Shown piece after piece: positions 34,932 through 49,245 of a DNA stretch of 64,000 nt; within the stretch, counting starts at the first letter, position 1; the number at the start of each line of letters is the position of its first letter. Below the pieces are notes generated by a model. The model ran no database searches. It was not told where the DNA came from and saw only the letters and a list, made by a program, of their open reading frames with translations. Source of the stretch: Aradus depressus (lineage: Eukaryota > Arthropoda > Insecta > Hemiptera > Aradidae). The translations under genes were made by a program, and so were the position numbers. The DNA lies in the NCBI GenBank assembly GCA_963662175.1, contig OY759214.1, forward strand, positions 100,154,115 to 100,218,114, written 5' to 3'.

Positions 34932-37807
34932 AAGTACATTTATATTTGTTGACACTCAACACCAGGGTTACTCCTTTTCTGCTGTCTCTGATTAATCCAA
35001 CTCAAAGTTGCCAAAAACGAAATTGGAATAGACAAATAGGATTCGAACGGATTGGCATGGCTAAAATATCGGTAAATTACTGCAGAAATTGTAACAGTAA
35101 GAATGAAGCAATATAGCAATTTCTTAAATTTACCTCATTATACTATTATTGACTTTGGAAGTATTCTTAAGCAGATTCCTTTTTATTTATTTTTTTTATA
35201 TTCTCCCTGACTTCGTTCTTCGTGTTTTTTTTTCTCCTTTTAAGCTTTATTTTATTTATCGCTATTTTATATGGTGTCTAAGTTTATGATTTTCTAATAA
35301 AACATTCATTTTTTTATAGCTATCAGAATTAAGTTGTCTACTGAATCAAATATTTAACTATTTTAAATAACAAAGCATGTATATATGTCAGTTTGAAATT
35401 ATTAAATGTAAAAAATAACATAATGTGGGCTATAAAAACTAATTCGGAAATATTTTTTTTAATTTCTTAAAACAATTTAAGATGTTACGATTTTTTGGTT
35501 GCTTTTTTATTTAATAAAAAAATAATAATAATCAGAAACAGAAGTAACTACAAAAATATTCAGTTTATCTTTTTACTATTTTTTTTCGTCCTATCCAGTT
35601 TAGATGCATTCGTCTAATAGAACAATGTTTATTGCACTAATAATATAAGTAAAATATAAACTTATGTTTTTAAAATGACGGAACATTTTTAGGATATATT
35701 TTCTCTATTTTATTATTCTTATTTATTTATTTTTCTTATATTTGTATTCTAGTAGAGTTTTAAAAAACCGTAATAATATAATTGTTATGCATGATTGACA
35801 CTAAGCATCTACATTCACCTTTATGCATGTTTTACGGGTATGAAACATGAAAATTTGATCATTTATTACATGGTATTGGTATATTTTTTGGATCTTTTTC
35901 GAAGGCAATATTTTTTTTTTAATTTGTACATTTGTTTCTTTGACAATGAATGGTTATACAATAGAGACGGATTTGATGTCTTCAGTTCTATCATATGTAT
36001 GAACATGGAAGAAGGGCTCCTTTGGAAAGCTAGTGACCCACAAGATCACCAGGAGCGCTCCAAGCGTAATGCGCCCCTCCAAGGGAAATTTATGTCAAGT
36101 TGTACACCGCTTTTATTAAGGTCTTTCCAAAAGAAACAACTTTCATTGGTACCTAATTTTTGATATATTTTATTGTTTCAAAATGGTGGCCCATTAGGAA
36201 AAATATGATATTTTGAAAAGCCTGACTCACTCAAATAGACAGTTAAAGTTAACAATTGCATTTACTTTAAGCCCTTAAAGTAATCCTAAAGTTTTCCGTG
36301 ACAAACGTTTGAGGCGCCACTCATCTTCTCTCCTGAAATGAAACATTTTTATGTATGGATCTAATAAAAGTCATGAGATGTTGTATCAGTAGAATCTCCA
36401 TTGTACCACCCATTGACATCAGACATTTTTGCTCACTAGGCAAAACGAACATTGGATGTCCTTAACCAAATTTTAACTCGTAGGTTATATAATAATTATA
36501 TACATATACTCAAACATTCTTTGTATGTAATAGTATTATTAAACTAACAAACAGGAAAAATCTATAATACTAAGTTAATGCAATTGAACAATATTAGAAA
36601 CTATCTTATTCATTTTATTAAATATTGAATTTAACTTAACGAAAACAATTTTTTTTTTCTTGAGGCTAAATAAAATGTTTATTATTTAATTTGCTAAAGC
36701 CTCTTTATAATAAATCCTTGGAGGTGAGTCATCTAACAAAATGGCGGCCACTTGGATGCTTACCGTGCCCCAACGGCATTGTGTTTCCTCATTAGTTGTA
36801 CCAACTTTCATTAGACTTCATACTGTACGAGTGAGATGTGCCTTTGATGATGTTACATTTGCATTGATAACCGGTTCTGATTGGAAATAAAACCAGTGGG
36901 AAGGTAACGTTCTTTTATTTATATGCTAGATCTATGACTTTCCCGGGCTTCGGCGGTTAGCACAACTCATGTTTATATGAGTTCGAAAACGTAAATGGGA
37001 TCTAAAAGATGAAAATATATTTGTATATTTCAGTTTTAAGATGAAAATCCATTGTTTAAGAATCAATCGGCGCTGCTGTTTATTGATATCCTAGGAAACC
37101 TCGGTTCAGTTTGTGTCCGCAGCGAAAGAACAGCCCCCTCCCCATCCCTTGAAATTATAGCTAACATACTTTTTCGTTTTATTCCGGATAAATGAGGGTT
37201 TTTCTTATCTTTCCCCCTTCTCTTGGCTGGTCGAGAAAGACTTTCCCACCCATCCCTTCATTACAAGCTCATTAAAAGTTTTCGATGTACGCCTCCATAC
37301 AATTTTTATGTTACATTTTTTAAATATTTTTTATTTTCTCTCGAAATATATATATTTTTTGTAAGCATATTTTCATGCATTTCGAAACTTTTTTACTGCA
37401 TATTCAATTGCATATTTCTGCTCTTTTTACTGCATATTCCATGGCTTATTTTGGACTTTTTTAGTGCATATAAATCCTGTCTCTACTCATCACTAATAAA
37501 AAAAAAACGAGACGGATAATCAATACTCCACTCTAGTTTGATTGTTCATTGTACATAAATTAAACTAATTTTATTTGAAAATAATGGCCTCTTTGATGTG
37601 CCTTCAAAATGCCTTCGAAAATGATCTAACTAGAGTAATATTTTCGATAGTTGATGGTTGTGTGAGGTCTTTTAATGACGGTACAACCCCAACAAATGAA
37701 CGCATGATAATAACACTATATATGTTTTTTTAAGGTTAAAATGGAATTTAAACCTAAGTTCTATTGTTGTCTTTTTAACGATTTGTTAATTTTGTTTAAT
37801 TTTGCAG
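34932..37807. other. AT-rich DNA, no supported gene
   Basis: A 122-residue frame at 35795-36163 starts in AT-rich DNA and shows no domain. A degenerate hammerhead-like motif lies at 36844-36902. Mostly low-complexity A/T. Confidence 0.45.
36844..36902 (+). ncRNA. Degenerate hammerhead-like motif
   Basis: TTGATGA (one change from CTGATGA) is followed by GATAACCGGTT (a damaged GAAACCGGT). GTGGGAA at 36896 lies about 22 nt after the predicted site. It aligns with the copy at 47437 through AATAAAACC-GTGGGAA and TTCTTTTATTT. Confidence 0.45.
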
Positions 37808-37843
37808 GGATCCAATAGGATCGAAGAAAATGGACAGATATAA
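37808..37843 (+). CDS. Candidate terminal exon of the couch potato-like gene
   Basis: A good acceptor (TTTAATTTTGCAG, ending 37807) precedes GGATCC. Joined in phase 0 to the 29361 donor, it adds GSNRIEENGQI and a stop at 37841-37843. In another phase the same bases read MDRYNYNFMPSAQHIGNT then a stop, which would need a different upstream donor. There is no homology I can recall for either tail. The RRM2 exon may instead terminate by read-through at 29397. Confidence 0.35.
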   Translation, partial: GSNRIEENGQI

Positions 37844-38074
37844 TTACAACTTTATGCCATCAGCGCAGCACATTGGTAACACCTGACAGACGGGAACCGT
37901 TCGGGGCTAGCACACAAACATGGATTTATCATATTCTTCTTGCCTTTTCAATAAGTTTATCTTGGCTAGTATAATCTATATATAATTTTTTTTTAAATTA
38001 ATAATACATTCCATAGTTTTGTGTTTAAATTAATTATTTTTTATTAGATTATTTTTGTATTATTTATTTATAAT

Positions 38075-39212
38075 ATACCAGAGGGTATGCCAAAAGTCCG
38101 TCAACATTTGATTTGATTAAAAATTATTGTTAGTGAAGAATGGGAAACTCTTAGGTGAATATAAAGACAAGAACAAAATGTGGCAACACTGGAATAACTT
38201 GATGCAATGTTGCCATACTCTATTGGTAATTTCGATGGGAACTTTAGTTAGCTACAATATTCTCACTTCTGGGCACATTTTCACTTTTTTTTCTTTAAAT
38301 CATTTCTTTGAAGGGCAATTTACTTTGTCATTTTAAATCGTGTTTATCATGTGAACGATCATTCATTCATCATGTATATTTTATTCTAAAACTAATAGTG
38401 AAACTAGAATTTTACTCTTTATTATTCTATTTTATTTATTCTTCATTCTGTACAAAGTAGACAATGGCTGGATTTAAAAAGTTGATAAAATAAAACGTGC
38501 AATGAGGCCTCCTTAGATAGCCTCTGAAAGTTAAATACAATTTAATTCTATTTGGTTTCTGTTCTTCAGATGTGGCTAATTCGGGGCCGGATTGAACATT
38601 TAATGCTCCAGTAGAATATTCAAAGAAATTTACTGTGATTTCTCTGTGCTTTTAATTTTCTATTAGAAAAAAACATTTTATGAAACATGGGATAAAGAAA
38701 ATCAGTACTGTGATAAAACAATCAATGATCATATTTTTATTCTTCGAATACTTTTTTTTACCTTAAAGACAAAATATGAAATTTCACTATTCTTTTAAGA
38801 ATATAGTGTATTTTTAAAAAATTAAAAAATGTTGAGGCTCTTATGCCTGAGGGGCACCCCCCCCCCCCCCCCTCCCTTCCCAGTTCCCTTTGGCTGATTT
38901 TGCTGACAATCAACAGATGTTGTCTTTACAGCCTTCTGGACCCACACATGTCGACACAAATGTCGTACTCAGTCCACCGTGTTCACAGACGTACTTTTTT
39001 TTTTTGTATTTTTTGGTCATTTTTGTGTATGGGGGTTCGAAAAAGATAAAATTCATGTGAAAAATCAACTTCGAATGTCACTGAATATATAACTTTCTCC
39101 ATATTATGTATTTAATATTTCACTGATTCATGTTGATATCTTAAAAAATGCCCATTTTCACAGTTTTGTAATTGTTTCCCATTTTGGCGCACTTTTGGAA
39201 CACCCTGTATAA
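38075..39212. mobile_element. Possible mariner/Tc1-like non-autonomous element
   Basis: The left end reads GAGGGTATGCCAAAAGTCCG. The reverse complement of the right end reads CAGGGTGTTCCAAAAGTGCG. The style matches mariner/Tc1 termini. No transposase remains. Another dispersed repeat (38880-39120) is nested in it. The ends are imperfect and could belong to two different copies. Confidence 0.45.
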
Positions 39213-39927
39213 TACATGTATTGGACCAAGATAGACAATAATACTACCTGAAATATGAATAAATTTCATATTTATAATTTTCTACACAAATTTATTTATA
39301 AAGATTTTAATAAATATTTTTCTGATATATTCCAAGCATGTAATTTAACACGTAAGTCCATGCTTGTGTCTCTACCCCTTTTTTGAAAAAAAAAAAAATG
39401 AATAAATAAAATAAAAAATAATTTAAAAAATTTATAAGAGAAAAAAATTAACCAAAGGTGCCCTAAGATTGCTTTTAATGAATTGGAATGTTTTTGAAGG
39501 CTATAAATGAAAAAAAAATGAAAAAGTGAGTACTATTGATTTTGTGAAAACAATTCAGAGGCCTGTACTATTTATGATAAATTAATAGTGGTGTCATTTT
39601 TATGTATTATATAATGATTAGATATTGATTTAATGCAATATTTCATATATATAATACTATAAACTTTTAGTACTAGCTGGAGTATAGCATAATACAAATT
39701 CAAAAAAATAAGAAGAGTAATATTTCTCACACTTATTTTTACTGGGAGGGAGGTAAAAACAAATGTTTTTTTATATAATACAAAATAAGATGTATACAGG
39801 GTTCTCCAACGCGATGGGATCAACAATATTTCACGGAATCTGTTTTATTTGAAAATAGCTTCATCGTAGCTCAAATCATTAGGCGAGGCCCTTATGTTTT
39901 AGTTTTTTTTTATCTTGGAATTGAATT

Positions 39928-40115
39928 GCTCAAAACCTTGAGCACACCGTCCTTCGAATAGAACGTTCAGATATGTCAGGTACTCCGTTAATGACCCCTA
40001 TCATAAGCATTAAACCTGGATAAGAATAATTTAAAATTTTCACAGCAGACTCGGGCTCATGACCATAGTTGTAGGCGATATTGACCTCAGAGTTAAATTT
40101 CGGATATTATAATAA
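39928..40115 (+). mobile_element. SINE family 1 fragment, diverged
   Basis: It shows TTGAGCACACCGTCCTTCGA, GTCAGGTACTCCGTTAATGA and GACTCGGGCTCATG in family order. Head lost. Confidence 0.7.
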
Positions 40116-42969
40116 GACACCACTCTTGTCTTTGGACGATATGACTGAAATGCAATTGATGTCTTACTGAGGAACTGCTCAATCTTACTATAAAATTTCA
40201 TGTCGATGTATTTATTATGTCATGTTATTATAACATCTCCCATTCCCTTTGGTCGATATAGATTTCTCTATTCTTTTATGAAATTTCATTATCGATATGT
40301 TCATTAAATCGGCAGTTGTTAGGTCACTTAAATCAATCTCTTACTCTTGATCAATTCAGCTGACAATCAATAGATTTAGCCTCATTCAGATACAAAATCT
40401 CGATGTATTTATTCTATCGGGAGTTTGTGTTCACAGATAGACTTTTGGTTTGGATAAAAAGGATCTTAAAACAAGAAATTCTTACTACAAATCAACTTCG
40501 ATGTTTTTACTGACTATACAACTTCACCTTTACTAAGAATTTTTAAAATTTCACTAACCTAATTTTAAGTTCCGCTAAAACTAAAGAGGCCTCGCCACGG
40601 TTTGAAATTATTTCTGCTCTAGATTCCATGAAACAGTGCTGATGGTATATGGTTGGAAGAACCTGTGTATAGAGAACCCTGACCCTTATATGATATCTTA
40701 TATATGTGTCATTTGTGTGTAAGTGGATAATCGGACTATTTTATTTAATAATATCGTGGTTTTGACAAATAATATACGATATGTATATTAATTTAAAATG
40801 AATTACAAGGAAGAAAACAAAAAAAAAAAACTTATATTTATATATAAATAGCAATAATTTTTTTGTTAAATATATTGTTAATGATACACTGCAAGGTCCA
40901 TACATATCAAAACATATCTTCAATTAAATTATAACAGATATATATGTATATATATTTATATTTTCTTTCTTACTTCTATATGTACTTAAAAATAAAACTG
41001 TGCATTCTATCTTACATAATGAAAAAATCGATTTCATACTACATATATATGTATATGATATATATGTATATTTGTACATACATACATATACATATAGTTT
41101 TATTATAAATAATATTTTCTCTACATATTTGCTTCAATATCTTTTTATTATTTTTTGCTTATTTTATTGTTAAGATGCCTCTGTCTTAGTTTTTGTTTGT
41201 TTGATTTAATTCTATCTTTTTTTTTCTTCTTTAGGAGACTGAAATATCATTTTTCTTGAACATACTTTTGCAAACTACCGACAGGTATAAATGCAGCAAG
41301 ACCAAAGGAATTAACGTTATGTAAATAATATTATTAGATACTTAGTTAATACATTATATACGTATATTTGTAGTTATTAATATTTAAGTTGGTATGTATT
41401 TATTATTATTATTATTATTTCTTTTTGGCATCTAAATATTTTTGTTTTGTATTGTCAGTGTTAATTCAGACTTCTTATAATTGTTTACTTTTTAAAATTT
41501 TTGTAAAAAATTGTTTCACTTGGCTGCCTTATTCTGTCTATCATTAAGACACTAAAACCGAAATTTCAATCATTGATTTTGTAAAAACCAAAAATCCTTC
41601 TTTTCTTTATTTTATTTTTTTGTTGACGGCAGATACAAATATGTATGAATTTAATTTTTCTAACTAATAACTATATAATGAAAGATTTATAAATTCAAAA
41701 TAATGTACATTAATGTAATGTCAAAATTAATTAAAAAATGTATTTTGTTAAATTGGTAATTTAAAAAAAATATATATAATAAAAAGAAAAGAAATGAAAT
41801 CGGTGATAATTTTGATTGGCAAGTTAAATTTACCAAAGATTTTTGTTGAGGCATCGTTGCTTTAACTAAAAAAAAATACTAATTGTATATGTTTACCTCC
41901 CAAAGAGCTTTAGTTAATTCATTATATTATATATTTAAATTGTAAGGTTATCATGTTAACCAAAAATCTATATTTATGGTAGAATTTAGTAAAAAAAAAA
42001 TCAAGAAAAAAAAATAAAAAAATAAATAGTTGAATAGTATTTAAAATTTGCTTTTTTTGTGTGTGTAAGATGTGATGTTTCTTAACTCTAGTTAGATTAT
42101 TATTAACTGTTAAGATATATTTGGTAATAATAGTGACTTTTGTTGGTAACGTTATTTTTTGGCTGTTTAAAAAGATTTTTAAATACTAGCTTGGATGTTG
42201 CATAGGCTGATTTGTTTTGTATTGCAATGTCTTATATTAAATTCGCTTTTAGACATTTTTTGTACACAGAGCCGTTGGCTGTACTTTAAAGCCTTTTTTA
42301 ACTCAAATTGAACAAAAGAGCCTTTATTATAAATATTAATTGTTGTAAAACATTTTTTTGAGATAATCGCACAGTAATTTTAATTGCACCATATTTAAAT
42401 AAAATGAAAATTAAAGTAATAAAAGTTATTTATTCACAAATATAAGAAAGACAATCAAATATTAAAAATGATTATCCGTTTTTGTTAATTTGAGTTTGAA
42501 CAGGAAAAAAAGTACAAGTCAACTCTGTGGAATATATCCGTCCATTAACTTGCATGTATTTTATTTAATATAAACATGCATTAAGAAAAAAAAAATGTAA
42601 TAAATAAAAAAAATCAGCTCAAATGCTACAGGGGCATTATCTGAGGAGATAGTGCACATACGTACATATCATATGTCTAGTATAGGACCTATATCTATAT
42701 GAATGTTTCTATTATACATATATATAGGCATATTTAGCTAATTGTCTTTTTGTTGTAGATTAATTGAAAAATTATAGATAAATGAAGATGGCTCTCTCTG
42801 GCTCAGTCAGTATCAGAACAAAGTACAATGTTTCAGCAACCTTAGATTCAATCAGTTTTTTGGCCACATTGAACGATTGGGCACAGTTTAAAGTGTGCAT
42901 TCGAAATATCTCACCATTTTCAAATCTAAATAATCTTTTTTCTCTTTTCAAAACAAGTATAGTTTTTTT

Positions 42970-43095
42970 TTACTCACGCCAGGGCTTTAACTATCTACCA
43001 GTTTTTTATCTCCCATATCAAAAAAAACAAAAAAACTAAGGGATGAAATTGACGACCCTTTACTCAGTAGAGCACACTACCTCTAGGCTAACAGT
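42970..43095 (-). mobile_element. SINE family 1 fragment, strongly diverged
   Basis: It shows GCCAGGGCTTTAACTA at the 3' side and ACTCAGTAGAGCACACTACC TCTAGGCTAAC at the head side (read on +), with most of the body deleted. Confidence 0.5.
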
Positions 43096-46000
43096 CAGAT
43101 TAATTGTCACAACCCATATTTAAAAGCACCGTTGAATTAAACTTTACATTTGCTTAAATAACCACTATTTTTGTTGTCGTTCATTAGGATTTTTAAAATT
43201 TTATTTTGAACAAATCCTGGTATAGTTTCTCCGAGTTTTTCACTTGAATCACCTTTAAATACGTTTTAGTGGGAATTTCGTCTCCTGTACAGGAAGAGTT
43301 GGCTAGAATTTGTTAATTTAGTTGGCTAGAATTTGTTAATTTAGTTATATTTGAAAACCAAAATTTATTTATATCTAAAATCAGATCATATTTATATTGT
43401 AAAAATGAAAAGAAAAGAATTTTCGAATATTATAGGAATAATTATTCTTGTGTTTTCATTCTTTCAATAGAAATATTGTCTGCTTTCAAATTTTACTAGT
43501 AAACTGTTGGTAGATATATTAATTATCTACATTATATGAAGAGGAGGAATTTAATAAAACCAAGATTAATCATTTGAATATTATTAACTTTCAAAACACA
43601 AATTCGTCCCAACAAAATATTCAGTCCTCTGACAACTAAATTTTTTTGTTATTAGATAGTGTGTCTGAATAGTTTTAATAGAGTAAATTAAACATGTGAG
43701 GTTCTCTCTTTCGCGCAGCATTAGGAGCATCGTAGCGAAGAGGGGTTATTCAACTAACATGCTAATGGCTGAATGCCTTTCATTTCGACTAACTGCACCA
43801 TATAACCATGCCTTACGTTCAATGTTCAACACACTTTAACGTCATATAATGATGGAACAACACCAAAATAAATTTTAAAAAATATCAATCACTGAACGAA
43901 TGTCCATTTAATGAAAAAAATAAGTGAAAAAAAAATATATAAGAAAACGAAACAATGACTTATCTATATAAAATATATTTTTCTAAATGGAATTATTCTA
44001 TATTTTATATTTGAAGTAACCCTTTTTAATAATAAGGTAAGTGTTTGTGTACTGTAAATATTGATATTTCACTCGTGACGGGCTGATGGGCCCCCAGCCT
44101 TGTGGAGAAAGGGCCTTGTACGGAGAGAGCCTCTCAAGTTGAGTGCATGTACATAAGAAATATTTTAGTCAAAACAAACTACTTATTGGCTAAGGACCGT
44201 CATTATGGCTTCGGACTGCATTCTTTATTCATTTCTTTTTAAAAACTTAATTTATTAAGAATTATATATATATATGTCATTCCAAAAAAAAAAAAAAAAC
44301 AGAACTTTACAAAACTGGTCGACTAGTTTTTAAATGTATTTAAAAATGTCACTCTATATTGTATTCTATGAAAAGTTCTTAATCCTGCGTCACATTAAAA
44401 AAAACTAACTAGAGTGTGAACTTTTTATTTTTAGATCTTTTTAGATCATGTTTTGAACCAGGCTTATAAGGATGTTATGTGTTAAATTTAATTTCAATTA
44501 TGTGTTGCCATTTTTTGGAAAAAAAAAAAAAACGGAAAATTGAACTATTAAGAGATATGATTTTTTATTTGTAGCGATGCATTATAATTTGAAATAGTTG
44601 TTTTTCATAGAGTAACTACAATAATATTAGTATATTATACTGAAATGTTCTAAAAACCTAAATTATCCAATTTTGTAACATCTGTTTTGGAATTATCCAT
44701 GTACATAAAGGATACGAGCTAAGGGAGGATACAACTGGGCAATATTATCTGGAAAGATTATTTTATTTAAAAAAATATAGATTTTCAAATAATACTTATC
44801 CAAATTACAACTTTTTTTTACTTAGCTCGCTTCGAAAATCACAATCTGACAATGTATTGTTTTTTTCAATTTATAAAGATATACATCGCTTAATATCGTA
44901 CAAAGCTATCAGAATATTAATTTTCTTTCAAATTTAATATTCTTTAAATTTTATTTATTTGATTAATAAATCAAGATATATAGGAAAATTTTCGAAACTA
45001 GAAATGAATTGATTAAAATTTTGGACCGGCAATTCTTTTTACAAGTTGTTAAAACAAATGTGAGGATAGAAAAATAAATGTTAAGGAATTCAGTACGCGT
45101 TTTCTTTTAAAACGCATATAATACATCTAACGGAGAACGAGATTTTATATCGCGTACATTAAAAAAACAAAGCAAAAAATAAGGTATTCTATTTTTTTAA
45201 TTAGAATTTTCGAAAAAAAAAATAAATGAAGAGAAGTAATATAAGATTTCGTTAAAAAATAGAGTAAAATAAAGGTCTCCTGCCTCTATTTTTGATTCAA
45301 GTGAAAGCTGTGCGCTCTCTTTCGCAACCTTTCATTGTTACGACAAATGTAAATATTCTAAATAAAGTTGAAGAAAAAGAAAACTAAGGATGGGTAGTTT
45401 TTTTAATTAAATTTTCAAAAAAATCTCATAGTTTGTATCTTTCCTGCGTAAAATTTCTTAAATAAAAAAAAAAAAAAACTGATTAAATGAGATGCAATAA
45501 TAATGTGATGCAGTTCGTAGTCAGAAGCTCGCCTTGTTGGGTGTTCAAGGGATGTGTAGTTCTGTGGCCTTCCCAGTGTCGTGTTTTTGTGATGAATCAA
45601 AGACAAAACATGTCTGAGCCTTCTTTAGTAACATAACTTACATATATATATATACACAGCATAACGGGCCATGGACAAAACATTTGTCACTATCAGCCAA
45701 ACATCAACAAAACACCATTATCGAAACATATCATGACTTGTGCCCCCACATCAAGTGTACTACTACTTAAATCTTTAGCAAGTTTAAAAAAAATATAATA
45801 ATATAATAATTATAAAAAAATATTTATATATATATAATAATTTATAAAGATATATATATATATATATACATATTATGATTGTATTTAAGTCATAGCTTTA
45901 CCATTTTAGACAATTTGATATTTATAGGATAAATCGTACAGTCCAAGAGGCACAAAAAGAAGTTATTTAAAACAATTATAATAATGTATTTACCAATTTT

Positions 46001-46270
46001 TGGTAATAATAGATTATTGGATCAGTTTTACATACATGAGTCTTGGGCAGTGTGTTGCTTTGCTGTTTGGGCATTACCAAGCCTACATAAATACATTTGT
46101 AAACATCTATAAATCTTATTTACTTTGTAAACAAGATGTACATGTGTTTGAAATAAACATTTTCAGAAATAGTGTTTTCTTTTCTCTAGTATTAAAATAC
46201 CATTTTCCCTTATCTTTCATTTTCATTAGATTTTATTGTAATTTTTCATTTAATGTCCGTGTACATTTTG

Positions 46271-46330
46271 CGAAGATCTGTGTCGACATAGTGAAACACA
46301 CAAAGAACAAGTTCAACATTTATTTTGTGG
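46271..46330 (+). ncRNA. Degenerate hammerhead-like motif
   Basis: GCGAAGAT is followed by stem II CTGTGT (46278-46283), loop CG, ACATAG (46286-46291), then TGAAAC. TTTTGTGGAATTAGATAAT follows, as in other members. CTGA is mutated to GCGA. Confidence 0.4.
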
Positions 46331-46890
46331 AATTAGATAATAAATATATATCTAATGCTGATCAAGTTCCTTGTTTTTAATTTCATTTAGTCTATATAGA
46401 GGTCGTTTTTGCCCAATTTGGGAGTACAATAAGTACATTAAAACAAACGAAAAAAAATGCTTATACTACATTTGAAATAATTGAGTCAACCAGAATTGTA
46501 CTTCAATAGTACAGGACCAGACTTCGGTAACTTCAACTGTTTCTTTCGACTCGATTTTTCAAGTTTTTTTTTTTTTTTCAAAAGTGAGTTAACTACCTCA
46601 TGTTACTTTTGTATGGGAAATATTTTTGACCGAACCTGTGTCCACAAAATAAAGTGATGGCTCAAAGTTGCAAATAACTAATAGTCCTTGCGACGCTGAG
46701 CAGCTGCATCATCCAACTCCAGAAACCATTCAACGTTATTCCAATTGCATGGAGAAAAAAATGTTCTCTAGTTTCAAATTAAATAAAAACAACAAAAAAA
46801 AAAATGTCTTAAAAAGAAAAAAAATATTTCGATATTATAATCATTTGAAACATAAATGCTTTATAACGTCTATTTCCATAGCTTGGTAGA

Positions 46891-47222
46891 TTAGGTTAGG
46901 TTAGGTTTTATGACTCATGCCCGGGCTTTAACTACGAGGTCATATCGCCTACTACCAAAACGCTCTTTCGTCACTCTGGTGGACATGAGCCCGACTCTAC
47001 TGTGGGAGTCCTAAATTTGTATTCACCTAGGGCAGGGGTCTTAAACGAGTACCTGACATCGTACTGGCTCGGAACCATCGCTTAACGTCCTATCCGAAGG
47101 ACGGCTAGCTTAAGTTTATTTTACCTCCCAGATAAAATAAACTAAGGGCCTCGGCCGGGTTTCGAACCCACGACTTTGAGTTCATAAGGCAAGCTCGCAT
47201 GCCACTGAGCTACCGGCGCCCT
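46891..47222 (-). mobile_element. tRNA-derived SINE (family 1), full length with TTAGG-like tail
   Basis: On the minus strand it runs from GGCGCCGGTAGCTCAGTGG through B box GGGTTCGAAACCC and the complete body to GGGCATGAGTCATAAAA, then (CCTAA)3, seen on + as TTAGG three times at 46891-46905. The best-preserved family 1 copy together with that at 61788. Confidence 0.9.
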
Positions 47223-49245
47223 CGCAGCTCCTGTATATATTTTGTATGTAAAGAGAGTGAGTGAACCTAGCTATCCCCACCCCTTAGAGCTATGCCAGTT
47301 GTCCTTTAACCGCTACGCTGTGTGGGTGGGTAGGTAAGTTTATACTTTTTATCTTGTTACTCTGTACCTGATGCTTTAAGAGTTGTTTATACTTTTAATT
47401 ATTTTTATATATTATTATTCTATTATATATGAACCATTGATGATGATGCTGTTGCGTCATAAACCGGTTCTTGTCTAAAATAAAACGGTGGGAACACGTC
47501 TTTTATTTCTTTTATAAATCTCGTCCCACAACATCTTACTATTACATATAGGTATGAGCGTCTCTAGGGGACATCCAAAACAAATCTGACGTGAGTCAAA
47601 TAGAACCCTAAAAACACTAATACATAAGTAAAAACGTATACATATGGACGGGTGAAAGACAAAGTGGTCTAAGTCGCAAAAACTAACTTCTGAGAAACCT
47701 GATGTTTTGTAAATTTTGGTATAAAAACTTATTTTTTGTGGTAAGTGAATTATTGCTGCCAGATCATGTTTCTAAGGAAAATTCTTTGTTATATAAAGTG
47801 CAAATTGACCTTTTAGAATAATTATTTCCATTGATAGATCAAACAAAATAGACTTAAACCACTTTACCATAATGTAATATATAAGTATTTAGAATGTGTT
47901 GCATAATAGTGTATAGAAGAGAAGTGGTCTCAGTCAGACTTAAACATATTATAATAACATGTTGTGTCTAAAAGTAAAAAAAAAAAACAGCAAATTCGAG
48001 AGAAATGTTGGAACATTTCACTGCAACAACTTAAACTTGGATTTGTTCAACAATTATAAAAAAAATTTGTGAATACCGCGGTCGGGCGACCTCGTTAAAT
48101 TATAGACGGTATAAAAGACAGACCCCGACCACCGTTTTTGCAAATTTTTTTTTACGATTTTTAAAAAATGTAAGGTTAAACTTGTATGGCTTTGGTGGAT
48201 AGAGGATTTGAATTGGAACATTTGGTGAGGCTAATAGGGTTCTTTGAATTTTAGCATTTGGAAGCAACTCCTTGTTTGATGAGACTAATTTTATTCCACA
48301 ACGAGCATACTGCATCCATTGAGAGCATACAAGTTCCTTATGTGAAATGCTTCCCTTTGCGACTTTTGCAATGAATTATTCATGTAGTTGAAGGTTAACT
48401 GAACTTTCATGGATTTATCTCATCAAAACTTTTCAAAAATTTTGATAAAGTGAAAGCGGTGCCACCTGTAGTTTGCTGCCTTCTCTCACAGCTCTTGAAA
48501 GAAGATATTCAGTGGACCAAGGAAGGAAACACTCTAACAATTACGTAACCTTTTTGGATTACTTTCGCTTCATATCAGTTATTTATTTTATATATATTTT
48601 TTTTTTTTAATTGAGCAAAACTACTTGATTGTTAAGAAAGATGAGAAATGGAGTCAAGGAGTCAGACAGTGAATAGGTTTGTTTGTCTTTCTTCTTCATG
48701 TAAAAGGGCAGCTGATTGTATAGTTTATTGGCTAACGGATCACAAATTTCTCCAACTTCAGTTAGGTGGGTGTTACTTTTAATATTTACACTTCCCAGCT
48801 ATAAGCAGGATAGGAGATATTTTGCAATCTGGAGTTTTTCCAGATATTTATATAATACACATACATAATTTCATGTTTCCGATCTTCCTGAATCGAATTA
48901 CTTGTAATCATCTAAGTGTTCGGTTTCTCTTTCATCACTTCTCCTCTTCCGTCGACTTGACTGATTGCAAGTATGAAATTTGTTATTGATATATTTATTT
49001 TAATTATTGTGTCCACATTGTCTTTTTCATTTTTGGGTTTAGATGAAATTTGGGCGTAAACTCAACATCGAAGTGTTAACCAATAACATAACTACCCCTA
49101 TATTATATATAACTGTGGAAGTTAAACATCATGTGCTTGTGTGTCTGTGTTGAAACAATAACTCCCGATAGAACGAATGTATCGATACGAAATCTATCGT
49201 ATTATGTGGGCCCAGAAGTTCATTAGGACGAGACCTATTGATATA
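47223..49245. other. AT-rich DNA upstream of the P450
   Basis: It holds a degenerate hammerhead-like copy at 47437-47495: TTGATGA, stem II TGATGC/GCGTCA, AAACCGGTT, GTGGGAA at 47489. Repeat DNA of the 'reactive to CGATACGAAAT' type lies at 49135-49240. No exon was recognised; a non-coding first exon of the P450 could lie here, since TTTCTAG precedes its start codon. Confidence 0.45.

Larger units (their letters stand above)
39213..46890. other. Long gene-free AT-rich stretch
   Basis: No coding exon seen. It contains TA-rich microsatellites (40930-41100), a 24-bp direct duplication at 43303-43350, SINE fragments listed separately and many A/T homopolymers. A short inverted pair CAGGGTTCTC / GAGAACCCTG (39797 and about 40672) may mark another transposon. 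Confidence 0.5.

Noticed and set aside
35795..36163. 122-codon open frame
   Set aside because: No domain, no splice context and AT-rich; composition explains it.
46000..46380. 126-codon open frame rich in Phe, Ile and Tyr
   Set aside because: Hydrophobic bias is typical of translated AT-rich DNA, and it overlaps a hammerhead-like repeat relic.
46891..46905. Internal telomere or chromosome end
   Set aside because: Only three TTAGG units, placed exactly at a SINE 3' end; this is the SINE tail.
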